From contig NZ_SJPY01000002.1 in NCBI RefSeq assembly GCF_007860185.1, positions 403,775-467,774 of the forward strand: a DNA stretch of 64,000 nucleotides, read 5' to 3'. Below are positions 47,477-56,468 of this stretch, one piece after another. Below the pieces are notes generated by a model. It did not search any database. It saw only the letters and a program-made list of their open reading frames with translations, and was not told the origin of the DNA. Source of the DNA: Novipirellula aureliae. GTDB taxonomy: Bacteria > Planctomycetota > Planctomycetia > Pirellulales > Pirellulaceae. The translations under genes were made by a program, and so were the position numbers. Numbering within the stretch: position 1 is the first letter of the stretch; each line of letters begins with the position of its first letter.

Positions 47477-48091
47477 ATGACAAGAACACATCTATCCTGC
47501 ATCCCTTCCCTTCGTGCGGATGGTCGTCGCGGCGTCGCAGCCGTTGAATTCGCGATTACAGCGGTCGTGTTGTTGATGTTGATATTCGCCAGTATCGAAA
47601 TGACTCGAGCGGTGATGCTCCGACATAGCGCTGACCGAGCTGCCTATGCAGCGGCGCGTCATGGCATCATCCCAGGCGTATCCGCCGAGCAAGTGGAGCA
47701 AACCGCGCTGGACCACTTGGAGATTGTCGGCGTCAAAATGGCGACCATCGAAGTGATCCCTGCGACGATTACGGAAGAATCCGAAACGGTCGAAGTGATC
47801 GTTCGATTCCCCGTCGCAGAAAATGCTTGGGCGGTTCCCAATTTCATTAAGGGAGACATGAAAGGACAAGCCAAGATGATCTGTGAACGGTCAAAAATGG
47901 TGATGGCCAACTCGCTACCCCTGCCTCCCCCCGACCCCGAACCGGAACCCGAACCCGAACCCGAACCAGAGCCCGAACCGGAACCAGCTCCAGAGCCCGA
48001 ACCCGAGCCGGAACCGGAACCCGAACCGGAGCCCGAACCAGCTCCTGAACCAGAGCCGGAGCCGGAACCGGAGCCACCGCCTCGGATATAG
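47477..48091 (+). CDS. TadE-like protein with long Pro-Glu repeat tail
   Basis: 204 residues from ATG 47477, with TAGGGA eight bases before; GTG 47417 directly after the preceding stop would add 20 residues. The N-terminal TadE helix is [20 protein letters not shown], followed by [20 protein letters not shown]. The core is short (to about residue 145). From there to the end it is PEPEPE repeats (about 50 residues, DNA 47931-48090), probably rigid, extended and negatively charged, and likely to vary in length. The same tail type recurs in the YhaN-like ATPase at 57087. Confidence 0.8.
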   Translation: MTRTHLSCIPSLRADGRRGVAAVEFAITAVVLLMLIFASIEMTRAVMLRHSADRAAYAAARHGIIPGVSAEQVEQTALDHLEIVGVKMATIEVIPATITEESETVEVIVRFPVAENAWAVPNFIKGDMKGQAKMICERSKMVMANSLPLPPPDPEPEPEPEPEPEPEPEPAPEPEPEPEPEPEPEPEPAPEPEPEPEPEPPPRI

Positions 48092-48281
48092 GTTGGTCAC
48101 GGGACGTTTGATGAAATGAATTTTGGGAAGCAGGCCGCTTAAGGAGCAGGCTGTTTAGGGAGTTAGCTGTTTAGGGAGTTAGCTGTTTGGGGATCGCCTT
48201 GCTCGGGATTGACGATTGCACGTGATCGACAGCTATGGAGGAAATACCATTGGCGGCAGGGCGTCCGCGTCCCTATTGCAA
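48092..48281. other. Spacer with 16-bp tandem repeat
   Basis: No gene. CTGTTTAGGGAGTTAG occurs at 48151-48166 and 48167-48182, with a third, partial unit at 48183. Confidence 0.6.
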
Positions 48282-48821
48282 CTACCGCGAATTGGCACGT
48301 TGTGCGGTCAGCAGTAGCAGGCGGTTTTCGTCGAAAAACTCGGTCACTTTCGCGGTGATCGTCCACGTATGATCGTTGCTGTCGGCTCGAATGGCGTTGA
48401 TCATTCGCTGTAGAACCAGGTTTTCGACAAGGATGACTGCATGACTTGGATCAACGGCTTGCGTTTCGACTGCATCGCTACGGCTAATGGGCCGCGTGCT
48501 CGCACTTGAAGATTCAATATCGTTCCGATTCGCCGTTTGATTTGGGATAAACACCCAGTGGCGACCGAGCATCAAGAGGCGACCCGTTGTTGGCAAGACG
48601 GTCGTTCCTTCACGCATGTGCTGGTTGGCCGAAAGTTGCGGCTCATCTTGTAGGGAGTCTGCTCCGCGGCTAATGTCAGAGTCGTCGGACCGGTTTATCG
48701 ACACGATGGCGCGGTCATCCGCAGAGGTATTGGCAGAGTCGATTGCCACGAGTGGCACCACAATCGCCACCATCACGACGATGGGAACAAGAAACGACAA
48801 TAAGACGCGCGAGAAGTACAT
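48282..48821 (-). CDS. Hypothetical exported or membrane-anchored protein
   Basis: 179 residues from ATG 48821 (ATG 48863 would add another hydrophobic stretch). One N-terminal helix (LLSFLVPIVVMVAIVVPLVA, about residues 7-26) serves as signal or anchor. The Ser/Asp-rich linker is followed by a folded C-terminal part (LVLQRMINAIRADSNDHTWT, then VTEFFDENRLLLLTAQR) that looks like a small alpha/beta domain. No family recognised. It is in the same direction as the small membrane protein gene upstream, with about 160 bases between. Confidence 0.5.
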   Translation of the reverse strand: MYFSRVLLSFLVPIVVMVAIVVPLVAIDSANTSADDRAIVSINRSDDSDISRGADSLQDEPQLSANQHMREGTTVLPTTGRLLMLGRHWVFIPNQTANRNDIESSSASTRPISRSDAVETQAVDPSHAVILVENLVLQRMINAIRADSNDHTWTITAKVTEFFDENRLLLLTAQRANSR

Positions 48822-48984
48822 TGGCTTTCGCGCCCAAAATATCAAAAGTGGCAACAGTAGCATCGAATGACTCGTCTATATGAGGGCATCGTTTCCTTCG
48901 AAACGATTTCTTCCACCGACGGCTTCCATGCTTTGGTTTTTGAAAATGTTGACGCAATGATTGGTTCTAGATTCTGAGCGGCTG

Positions 48985-49281
48985 TCAATGATTTTGACTT
49001 GGTACTGCGACAGCATGCAGCGAAATGACCGCTCCAAGTGCGATCATCGATAATCCAATCCACCGTGGCGGCTGGACACGCTTCATCGGCTTGGGATGGA
49101 CTTGCAGGAAAATCGAATCGACCATCGACCCGCTCGAAGCCGTGCTCGTCTCTTTGAATCGAGCCAATGTGCGAGTTGTGGATTCGTTTAAGACAAACGT
49201 GTCAATCATCCTGAATTGGACTCCAAAGAGAACCAACAGTAAGCCAAACAGAAAATATCGGTGACGGTACTTTGTGTTCAT
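48985..49281 (-). CDS. Small hypothetical membrane protein
   Basis: 98 residues from ATG 49281. A helix near the start (YFLFGLLLVLFGVQFRMID) and one near the end (GLSMIALGAVISLHAVAVP) with a basic, Pro-containing stretch between them (HPKPMKRVQPPRW). The pattern is coherent for a two-helix inner membrane protein. No family recognised. Confidence 0.45.
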   Translation of the reverse strand: MNTKYRHRYFLFGLLLVLFGVQFRMIDTFVLNESTTRTLARFKETSTASSGSMVDSIFLQVHPKPMKRVQPPRWIGLSMIALGAVISLHAVAVPSQNH

Positions 49282-50084
49282 TGATTGATGCCATCATGGC
49301 AAGAATGGGTGGGAGAAAAAACGCTGAGGTCGCACCGAGAGATGTCCCGGTGAAAAAGATAATCGTCGATCGGTTTGAGTTTGCACCAACAAAACACTTC
49401 TCGATTGGCTCGTATGGCGTACACCGAAGAATTGCAATCCAGCAATCATTCGTTTCTTGGCGGATCGCCGGCTGCAGGTCGAAAAAATGCAGCGAACTCT
49501 GATGAATTCTCTTGCAACGCATCAAAACGTGTGCTGCGATTGTTGCTCGGTTGTCCGAGCGAAAAGCGTCTTTGGACAGGGTCCAGCAAGTCCCCAATTG
49601 CAGAAGGAATATTGCCCAGCGGTCAAGCCTGGATTCCCTTTTCGCATTTTGCAAATTGCGATCATTCTGATTATCACCATTCTGTCAGCAAACGGTGGTG
49701 GTCTGGCGTTCACACCCTTTGCAAGGGGCGTCGTCAAAATCGTTAAAGTTGACAATCTCGGAACCGTCGTCGCAATAGGTCAGCACAAACGGAATCTTTT
49801 ACCTTGGCAAACCGGTTTACGTATTCAATTCTTCGGACGTAGACGATGTAGTCTGTGCATCAAGGAATATTTGCCTTGCTATCCGAGTCGGTGCAGTTGA
49901 TCCATCCTTCCAACACGACGAATAACATCTGAGTGTGTTGGCCAGTCGGATGAACTGCTTAAGCTCCTTCGCAAATGGTTTGAAGCTTCCTTTGAGATGT
50001 AAAGCCGAGGGGCGGGTGCTCCGGTGGCTTAGTTAGCTGCGTCCTAGCAACACCCGTATTTTGATTCTAGTGGAGAATGTAAAG
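49282..50084. other. 800-bp stretch without a supported gene
   Basis: Several open frames of 70-150 codons on both strands overlap each other and none shows a domain or consistent composition. The last 80 bases before the YTV gene (about 50005-50060, GGGTGCTCC... through AGCAACACCC) can pair imperfectly and may form a structured leader. GGAG at 50072-50075 is the ribosome binding site of the YTV gene. A decayed gene cannot be excluded. Confidence 0.4.
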
Positions 50085-51809
50085 ATGAAGAGATTTTTGT
50101 TACCCACAATGACGATCCTGTCGATCGTTTTTGGGGTTAATTCCGCCAGCGCTGCTTGTTGTGGCGCTGTCAGCTATGAAGGTTGTGGCGGTTCGGTTGT
50201 CGATGATGGCTCCATTGTCGACGGCAGCGCGGTTGCCGGTGGTACTTACACCGTCATGCGTAACGTTCAAGAAACCGTTTACGAACAAGTACAAGAAACT
50301 CGTTATCGTACGCGAAACGAAGTTTACTACGAAGACAAAGAAGTGACGGGAACCCGCATGGTTCCTGAAACGGTTACTCGTGAAGTTCAATACACGGTGA
50401 ACGTTCCTACGTACGAAACTCGTACCAAAACGATCAACTACACCGTCATGAAGCCCGTTCATGAAACTCACGAAAAAGTAATCAACTACACCGTGCGTAA
50501 ACCTGTTTACCAAACGCACACCAAGACGATCAACTACACGGTTTGCAAGCCGGTATACGAGACTCACCAAAAGGTGATCAACTACACCGTCAAGAAGCCT
50601 GTTTGGGAAACTCGTACCAAGACGATCAACTACACGGTCATGAATCCTGTGCGTGAAAACCACAGCAAGACTGTAAACTACACCGTCATGGTTCCTGTTC
50701 GCGAACAGAAATCGCGTACGATCAACTACACGGTTTACAACACCGTGCGAGAGCAAAAGGTTCGTACCGAGAACTACAGCGTGATGGTTCCCCAGCAGTA
50801 CACCAAGACGATTCAAGTCAAGGGTGGACATTGGGACACGATCACGACGGAAATTCCTGGTAAGATGATGAAGCGAACCGTTCGCGAACCAGGCACTTGG
50901 ACATACGATCCTTGCACATGCAAGTGCGTTTACACTCCCGGCATCTGCCGCACCGAGTGCGTTCAAGGTTGCCCAACGACTTGCACGAAGAAGGTTTGGG
51001 TTCCAACTTGCGAAACCAAAGAAGTCACCTGCACGAAGTACGTTCGTGAATGCCGAACTCGCGAAGTACCTTACACGGTATGCCGCAAAGTTCCAGAATG
51101 CAAAACCAAGGTTTGCAACTACACCGTGTGCCGCATGGTTCCTGAGTGCCGTAGCAAGGTTGTCAACTGGACAACTTGCAAGATGGTCCCAGAATGCCGC
51201 ACCAAGGAAGTTTCCTACAAGGTTTGCAACATGGTTTGCGAACAACGCAGCAAGACCGTGAACTACACGACTTGCCGTATGGTTAAGGAATGCCGTAGCA
51301 AAGACGTGAACTACACAACTTGCACAATGGTTTGCGAACCACGCAGCAAGACTTGCACGTACACGACTTGCAAGATGGTTCCAGAATGCCGCACCAAGGA
51401 AGTTTCCTACAAGGTATGCAAAATGGTTCCTGAGTGCCGCACCAAGACCGTTTGCGAAACAACTTGCCGTAAAGAATGCTTCACAAAGATCGTCAAGGTT
51501 GCTAAGTGCCGTAAAGTTTGCGAGCCTTACACAGTAACCAAGTGCGTTCCACGAGTGGTTTGCAAGCAAGTCCCCGTTGAAGTATGTGCTCCAGCTCCTT
51601 GCTGTGGCGGTTCGGTTGCTTCGGCTTCGGACATGGGTTGTGGTTGCGGATGCAACGAAGCTCCTGTTTGCTGCCCACCAAGCGAAGGCCCAATCCGCGG
51701 TCTTCTTCGCAAGCTATTCAGCTGTGGCAACAACTGTGGCAGCAGCTGTGGCTGCGACGCAGCACCAGCTTGTGGCTGCGAAGTTGCTGCACCAGCATGC
51801 GGATGCTAA
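50085..51809 (+). CDS. YTV-repeat, cysteine-rich surface protein
   Basis: 574 residues from ATG 50085. A signal peptide is clear (MKRFLLPTMTILSIVFGVNS, cleavage after SASA near residue 24). From about residue 60 to 240 come about nine YTV repeats of 16-18 residues (KTINYTVMKPVYETH type). From about 290 to 500 a second, Cys-containing repeat type follows (KEVSYKVCKMVPECRT), with one or two Cys each. A Cys/Gly-rich end closes the protein. YTV domains are known from planctomycete surface proteins and are thought to form disulfide-linked layers. It has a strong terminator and no partner genes, so it is probably highly expressed alone. Confidence 0.9.
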   Translation: MKRFLLPTMTILSIVFGVNSASAACCGAVSYEGCGGSVVDDGSIVDGSAVAGGTYTVMRNVQETVYEQVQETRYRTRNEVYYEDKEVTGTRMVPETVTREVQYTVNVPTYETRTKTINYTVMKPVHETHEKVINYTVRKPVYQTHTKTINYTVCKPVYETHQKVINYTVKKPVWETRTKTINYTVMNPVRENHSKTVNYTVMVPVREQKSRTINYTVYNTVREQKVRTENYSVMVPQQYTKTIQVKGGHWDTITTEIPGKMMKRTVREPGTWTYDPCTCKCVYTPGICRTECVQGCPTTCTKKVWVPTCETKEVTCTKYVRECRTREVPYTVCRKVPECKTKVCNYTVCRMVPECRSKVVNWTTCKMVPECRTKEVSYKVCNMVCEQRSKTVNYTTCRMVKECRSKDVNYTTCTMVCEPRSKTCTYTTCKMVPECRTKEVSYKVCKMVPECRTKTVCETTCRKECFTKIVKVAKCRKVCEPYTVTKCVPRVVCKQVPVEVCAPAPCCGGSVASASDMGCGCGCNEAPVCCPPSEGPIRGLLRKLFSCGNNCGSSCGCDAAPACGCEVAAPACGC

Positions 51810-51884
51810 ATACGATACCGATTCAGGATCACAAGTCGATTGTGATTGAATCAAAATCGTAGGACGCAAGGGAAAAGAATCGAG

Positions 51885-51924
51885 GCGGGGTGAGACTCTT
51901 TCAAGAGACTCACCCCGCTTTTTT
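51885..51924 (+). terminator. Strong terminator after the YTV gene
   Basis: GCGGGGTGAG (51885-51894) pairs with CTCACCCCGC (51909-51918); an A/A mismatch follows and CTCTT/AAGAG continues the stem. TTTTTT follows at 51919. Confidence 0.9.
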
Positions 51925-52005
51925 CGTTGGATGAGCCGTGGGAGTCCGGACATTCGCCGATGTGCGTGCCTTATGGAATTCGCCTAAAGGCTACACTCAA
52001 CCCCC

Positions 52006-53139
52006 CTAGGGCTGGCGGCGAGCAACCGCCGGAATTCGCTCCGCTTCGTAAACGCTGAACTCGGCCCACAACGGCAAATGGTCGCTGATCAGTTTGGACT
52101 GCGCTTCGGTCAACCCCAGATCTTGCCGGAAATCGATCACTCCTGTCCGACCCGTGAACTCGGTCGTCATCGCGCGATCTAGCAGAATATGATCCAAGGT
52201 TGAACGCCTCAACACATCGGTCTTGATATCGCCTGCGACCGACTCGACGTTGGGGATTCGAGACAACTCTTCTAGCTGGCTTGGCCCCGCATTCAAATCC
52301 CCCAACAGAATGCAATCCTCTTCGCCTGTTCGTTGGAACTCGAAATCGCGAACGCGAACAAAGACGTCATCCAGTACGTTCAATTCGAGGTTGGTCCGAT
52401 CGGCTGCGAATGAGGTGACTGGGCCACGCGGATCATTTTGCACATTGATGATGGTAAACGAAAACGGTTCCCGGTTCGGAACATCGTGGATCGAAGGATC
52501 CAGAATCGTTCGAAAGGTCCCCACCATCGGCTCGCGGTGCATTCGATCTGCCGTATCTTGTACGACATAGGGCTCCGACATCATCTGCACTCGAGTGGAG
52601 TCCCAAACGAATGCATAGGATTGAAGATCTCCGCTGCGAGCATCACCAACAGGTGCACTGACGCTGGCGGTATAGCTGCCGCCATCTGCATTAACCAGAT
52701 CCACAAGCCGTCGGACGACGGTCATGTTGTCGTCGCGAACTTCTTGAATGGCAATGAGATCGAAACGGCCGACAATCGAGGAAATCGTGCCCATCACGTC
52801 GACACCGGGGACCTCCGCAATGGTCCGCGTCGACGATTTACGATCGCCAAACATTTGGATATTGAATGTCGCAATCCGAATCGAGTCCATTGACCGGGGT
52901 GCAGTCGTTAGGGGACCTTCGCCCCTGTCGCCTGAACGGCTAACCAATTCGGTCGATTCCTCCTGGTCGTCAGCGCTCGTATCAAAGACGGTCAAGTCGA
53001 TTCGACCGGTCAACGCAGCCAAGCAACTGACCACGATCACACCAATACTGAAAAGCGGTCCAATCCAGCGGATCAATGGGATGTAGCTGAAGACGGACCG
53101 TGAGCTTCGCCCGCGGCTCGATCTCGATAGCAATCCCAT
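52006..53139 (-). CDS. Endonuclease/exonuclease/phosphatase-fold protein, membrane-anchored
   Basis: 377 residues from ATG 53139. One N-terminal helix (PLIRWIGPLFSIGVIVVSCL, about residues 21-40) follows a basic start, so the catalytic domain is probably outside the cytoplasm. The domain (about 88-365) has RIATFNIQMFGD, LIAIQEVRD with the metal Glu, TIINVQNDP, CILLGDLNAGPSQL with the catalytic Asp-x-Asn, and LISDHLPLWAEF with the Asp-His pair. The fold includes DNase I and phosphatases; substrate unknown. TIGR-type DNase I-like proteins of this kind are common in planctomycetes. Confidence 0.88.
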   Translation of the reverse strand: MGLLSRSSRGRSSRSVFSYIPLIRWIGPLFSIGVIVVSCLAALTGRIDLTVFDTSADDQEESTELVSRSGDRGEGPLTTAPRSMDSIRIATFNIQMFGDRKSSTRTIAEVPGVDVMGTISSIVGRFDLIAIQEVRDDNMTVVRRLVDLVNADGGSYTASVSAPVGDARSGDLQSYAFVWDSTRVQMMSEPYVVQDTADRMHREPMVGTFRTILDPSIHDVPNREPFSFTIINVQNDPRGPVTSFAADRTNLELNVLDDVFVRVRDFEFQRTGEEDCILLGDLNAGPSQLEELSRIPNVESVAGDIKTDVLRRSTLDHILLDRAMTTEFTGRTGVIDFRQDLGLTEAQSKLISDHLPLWAEFSVYEAERIPAVARRQP

Positions 53140-53292
53140 GGTGTAGCTCCTTGTTATTTCTGGCAGCGTTGAATCCCCCTATCGCCTCTCTCGGGGGACC
53201 GGTGGATCATGTTCGCACCGCTCGTAGGTCATCAGCGGCGGGGCCAGCTAAATGTTGCTAGCACATCCGTGCTAGCAATCCGAAGGCTGCTG

Positions 53293-53370
53293 TGGCCCCA
53301 TGAATCAGTGGGCCCATGAATCAGTGGCCCATGAATCAGTGGCCCCATGAATCAGTGGCCCCATGAATCA
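53293..53370. repeat. 15/16-bp tandem repeat at the end of parB
   Basis: Five units of TGGCCCCATGAATCAG and variants (start points 53293, 53309, 53325, 53340, 53356). The last unit supplies the TGA stop codon of parB (53368-53370). Confidence 0.9.
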
Positions 53371-54333
53371 ACCCGCAACCCTCAACTTCGGCCGACCTGC
53401 CTCGGAAAGGATTTCTCGCAGTCGTTCGAACTCGTCAGGATCGGTAAAGTGGATAGTGATTTTCCCGCGTCCTCGAGCCGAACTTTTGATCTCGACTTTG
53501 GTACCCAGAATCATCCGCATCTCCTGCTGCATCGATTCGACTTGTGGTGAGACGGACCGCCGTTTTTGCCGCGTCGCGTTGACAACTTTTTTTCCCGTCT
53601 CCTCGTCCTCTTCGGCCTTCAATAGTTGAGCCACATGTGCTTCGGTCGCTCGAACGCTCCAGGAATCCTCTTTGATTTTATCAGCGGTTCGCAGCTGGAT
53701 TTCCTCGTCACCGATCGGTAGCAGAGCTCGAGCGTGCCCGGCGGTCAGCTCACCGGCTTGGAGCGAATCCAGAATCGTGTCGGGCAGTTCCAGCAATCGC
53801 ATCAGGTTGGCGATCGTGCTGCGATCGATTCCAAGCCGTCGAGCCAGGTCATCTTGCTTGCACTGGTGCTCGTCAATGTAGCGTTTGAACGATAGCGCTT
53901 TTTCGATCGGATTAAGATCTTTGCGTTGTAGGTTTTCAATGATCGCAAGCTCGGCGACCAAGCGGTCGTCCGCTTCACGGACCTCCGCCCGGATCGTCGG
54001 AAGTCCCGCATGGATCGTTGCTCGCAAACGCCGCTCGCCGCTAATGAGTTGGTATTTCCCATCGACGACACGCACCAGAATGGGCTGTAGTTGCTGGTGG
54101 CTTTTCAGGCTCTCGGCGAGCGATGCGATCTCATCGGGATTGAATTCGCGTCGAGGTTGAAAGGGGTTGTTTTGAACCTCTTCAACAGGAAGCTCCAAAG
54201 CCTGGATTTTGGCGGTGGTGGGATCGCTGGTCTGTTCACGTATGATGTCATCGTTTTCGTCGAGTGGCGTTCCTAGCAGAGCGGCCAGCCCTTTTCCTAA
54301 ACGTCGATCCTTATTGTTTGTTGCACTAGTCAC
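53368..54333 (-). CDS. parB: Chromosome partitioning protein ParB
   Basis: 321 residues from GTG 54333, placed inside the end of parA (8-base overlap) with GGAGG nine bases before; the longer frame upstream only shadows parA. ParB binds parS, spreads with CTP and loads SMC. Marks: KDRRLGKGLAALLG start, NPFQPRREFNPDEIASLAES, PILVRVVDGKYQLISGERRL, ELAIIENLQRKDLNPIEKAL (ParB/Srx domain), the helix-turn-helix QDDLARRLGIDRSTIANLMR, and LTAGHARALLP. The C-terminal dimer domain ends KLRVAG. Confidence 0.95.
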   Translation of the reverse strand: MTSATNNKDRRLGKGLAALLGTPLDENDDIIREQTSDPTTAKIQALELPVEEVQNNPFQPRREFNPDEIASLAESLKSHQQLQPILVRVVDGKYQLISGERRLRATIHAGLPTIRAEVREADDRLVAELAIIENLQRKDLNPIEKALSFKRYIDEHQCKQDDLARRLGIDRSTIANLMRLLELPDTILDSLQAGELTAGHARALLPIGDEEIQLRTADKIKEDSWSVRATEAHVAQLLKAEEDEETGKKVVNATRQKRRSVSPQVESMQQEMRMILGTKVEIKSSARGRGKITIHFTDPDEFERLREILSEAGRPKLRVAG

Positions 54334-55072
54334 GCTCGAGCACCTCCATGCACAATTGAGTATAAGCGAACGCGCCACGGGATCGCGGTGCGTACTGGAA
54401 CACGGTTTGGCCATGACTCGGAGCTTCGCATAGCGAAACGTCCCGAGGCACGACACTGTCAAAAACGATATCGCCAAAGAAGTCACGGACTTCCTCGTCG
54501 ACTTCACGGGTCAATTCTAAGTAGGGATCATACATTGTCAGTAGGATTCCCCCAAAGGTCAGTCTGCCGTCGGTGGCGACAATTACCTTTTTTATTATTT
54601 GAATGAGTTGAGTCAGTCCCTCCATCGCGAAGTACTCGCATTGGATCGGCATTAGCACCTCCGTGCTGGCGGACAAAGCTGTTTGAGTCAGCGGTCCAAC
54701 GCTTGGCGGGCAATCAATCAGGATGTATTCGAACTTGTCGATGATCGAATCAAGGTGCTTGCGGACTTGGCCGGTCTCGCTTTCGCCAGCTGCCGCCAAA
54801 CGATCAACGTCCTGCAGCGTCCGACTGCCGCGGATCATCGAGAGGTTTTCAACCTTGGTTTCAAGAATTTTCTCTTCGATCGACTCCAAACTAATCATGG
54901 CATGTCCGTCACTCGGGTCAAATCCGAGTGATCCGGTGGCATTGCATTGGGGGTCCATGTCAAGCAGCAGAGAACGTTTGCCTGAAATCGCTAGCGCAGC
55001 GGAAAGGTTGACGGCAGTGGTCGTTTTACCCACGCCTCCTTTCTGATTCACAACGCAAAGAATTCTACCCAC
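54326..55072 (-). CDS. parA: Chromosome partitioning ATPase ParA (Soj type)
   Basis: 248 residues from GTG 55072. Deviant Walker A: CVVNQKGGVGKTTTAVNLSA (residues 6-25), then LLLDMDPQCNATGSLG, ILIDCPPSVGPLTQTAL and PIQCEYFAMEGL. It forms ATP-dependent dimers on DNA that move ParB-parS complexes. The size and lack of an N-terminal regulator domain mark it as the chromosomal type. It forms an operon with parB. Confidence 0.95.
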   Translation of the reverse strand: MGRILCVVNQKGGVGKTTTAVNLSAALAISGKRSLLLDMDPQCNATGSLGFDPSDGHAMISLESIEEKILETKVENLSMIRGSRTLQDVDRLAAAGESETGQVRKHLDSIIDKFEYILIDCPPSVGPLTQTALSASTEVLMPIQCEYFAMEGLTQLIQIIKKVIVATDGRLTFGGILLTMYDPYLELTREVDEEVRDFFGDIVFDSVVPRDVSLCEAPSHGQTVFQYAPRSRGAFAYTQLCMEVLERD

Positions 55073-55144
55073 CGGTCTATTCCTAAAAGCAGGCCACCTG
55101 AAGAATCTGGCCTAGGTGGTTGAGTCATACGAAAAATGACCGTG

Positions 55145-55172
55145 GTGAAACAAGACTGGTTTCACAAGAAAC
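55145..55172. promoter_or_regulatory. parS-like site upstream of parA
   Basis: GTTTCACAAGAAAC (55159-55172) matches 12 of 14 bases of the parS core GTTTCACGTGAAAC; the two central bases differ. A further half-site GTGAAAC (55145-55151) faces it. Position 70-100 bases upstream of parA fits an autoregulated parAB promoter or an origin-proximal centromere. Could be a degenerate copy. Confidence 0.4.
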
Positions 55173-55240
55173 TGGGGTTGACACCAGAGAATCGCAGGCT
55201 GTCATCCCGTCGCGGTGGCGACGATGACGAGGCTGGGTTT

Positions 55241-55384
55241 GGGGTGCTCAAAAACTGCGGTGTCTACAGAATTTGGTTTACGCAGTTTTTATTCCAGATA
55301 TTCTTCTCTATGCTAACGGCGTTGGCAGAGAGAACATAAACGATGCAAGGTACGGTTTTCGTACCCGCGACTTTTGAGCACCCC
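55241..55384. repeat. 13-bp perfect inverted repeats bounding 144 bp
   Basis: GGGGTGCTCAAAA (55241-55253) and TTTTGAGCACCCC (55372-55384) flank AT-rich DNA. A small non-coding mobile element or a long-range stem would both fit. It lies between the parA promoter side and the end of the TIGR03009 gene. Confidence 0.6.
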
Positions 55385-55400
55385 GGCTCAACCGGTACGC

Positions 55401-56468
55401 CTATCGCCGTTCGCTTTGCGAAATGCCTTGTGCACTTTGTGGCGGTGGATCGACGACGGGGCTGAACTTCTCGCGGTGAACCGTCCAATCGGATGGTGGC
55501 CGGTCACTTATGAAATTCTGCATGAAGTTAGAGATCGCATTGCCCATTCCATTGCGCTTCATGTCCACAAATTCGTATTGGTCCCATTTCGCTGCATTGA
55601 CCGGGTGGAAGTTGGGCGCATACATAATTAGCGCTTTTGGCAAAAACGATTCCTTGTCAAGCGCGATTTGCACCATCTTATACTGAGCACGATCCTCTTG
55701 ACGCTTTGGCCAAGCTTCAATTAGGACGAGGCTTTCCATGGGAGCGGCAACTTGTCGAACCCAGTATCGCTTCTGGATCTCAACCGCATCTAGGTTGAAC
55801 ACGAACGGTAACGGACTGTTGAAGATATGCTGCCCCTGCATCTCAGGTGGAAGGTCCTGAATCTTACATTGCTTCTCACTGCGATCAAACTCAATAAGCT
55901 GTTTACCATTGCAAACCCAATGCTCACCATACATTCCCTCTTGAGGCTCAAACTTCGGTTTGCCCGCTTCCATGCCTCGGTAATAGACCAGAGAATCAAC
56001 CCGAAAAAGGCCCTTATCGGGCGAAGCATATTTTATCACGCCATCCGCTCGAGTCGCATGAACTCCAGCAGGAGCCGCTTGGTTGTCGAAATGCCAGCGT
56101 TGAAACTTGCTGTCTAGCGTTGTTGTGGCCCGGCTCTGTTGTTGCCAAGCTAACAAGAGTTGATTGAGTTGGTTTTGCTGGGCAGCCGTTAATGGTGCAA
56201 ACGGCGGTTGTGGCTCCTGCTGCGGCGTCCCGGTAGATGTCTGCTGGGATGCGATTCTGGCATTGGGCGCAGCCGGTTGTTGGGCCGCGTTGGCTTGACG
56301 AGCATAAGACGGCACCGTCGCTCCACCATTTTGCTGGGCGGATAGTTCGCCCGTCAGCAGCAACACAGAAGTGGAAAGCATAAAGGTGGAAAGATACGTT
56401 AAGGTCCAGGGGAATCGGATCATCCGTGACGCCTGCATAAAACGGGATCGGAAATGCGTTTTAGCCAT
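55401..56468 (-). CDS. TIGR03009 family exported protein
   Basis: 355 residues from ATG 56468. The basic start and hydrophobic segment (WTLTYLSTFMLSTSVLLLTG, about residues 20-40) end with ELSAQQ, a likely cleavage site. A Gln/Ala/Pro-rich linker follows (about 45-100). The folded part starts at LNQLLLAWQQQS, then FQRWHFDNQ, ADGVIKYASPDKGLFRVD, WVCNGKQLIEFDRSEKQ, LPFVFNLDAVEIQKRYWVR and AWPKRQEDRAQYKMVQIALD. This is the planctomycete family TIGR03009, related in fold to the LolA lipoprotein carriers. It probably handles lipoproteins or lipids in the periplasm. Confidence 0.85.
   Translation of the reverse strand: MAKTHFRSRFMQASRMIRFPWTLTYLSTFMLSTSVLLLTGELSAQQNGGATVPSYARQANAAQQPAAPNARIASQQTSTGTPQQEPQPPFAPLTAAQQNQLNQLLLAWQQQSRATTTLDSKFQRWHFDNQAAPAGVHATRADGVIKYASPDKGLFRVDSLVYYRGMEAGKPKFEPQEGMYGEHWVCNGKQLIEFDRSEKQCKIQDLPPEMQGQHIFNSPLPFVFNLDAVEIQKRYWVRQVAAPMESLVLIEAWPKRQEDRAQYKMVQIALDKESFLPKALIMYAPNFHPVNAAKWDQYEFVDMKRNGMGNAISNFMQNFISDRPPSDWTVHREKFSPVVDPPPQSAQGISQSERR

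Noticed and set aside
49457-49900. 147-codon plus-strand open frame before the YTV gene
   Set aside because: Overlaps equally long minus-strand frames, no domain or ribosome binding site, mixed composition.
50100-51569. 489-codon minus-strand open frame
   Set aside because: A mirror of the YTV repeats on the opposite strand; no start signal and composition follows the repeat.
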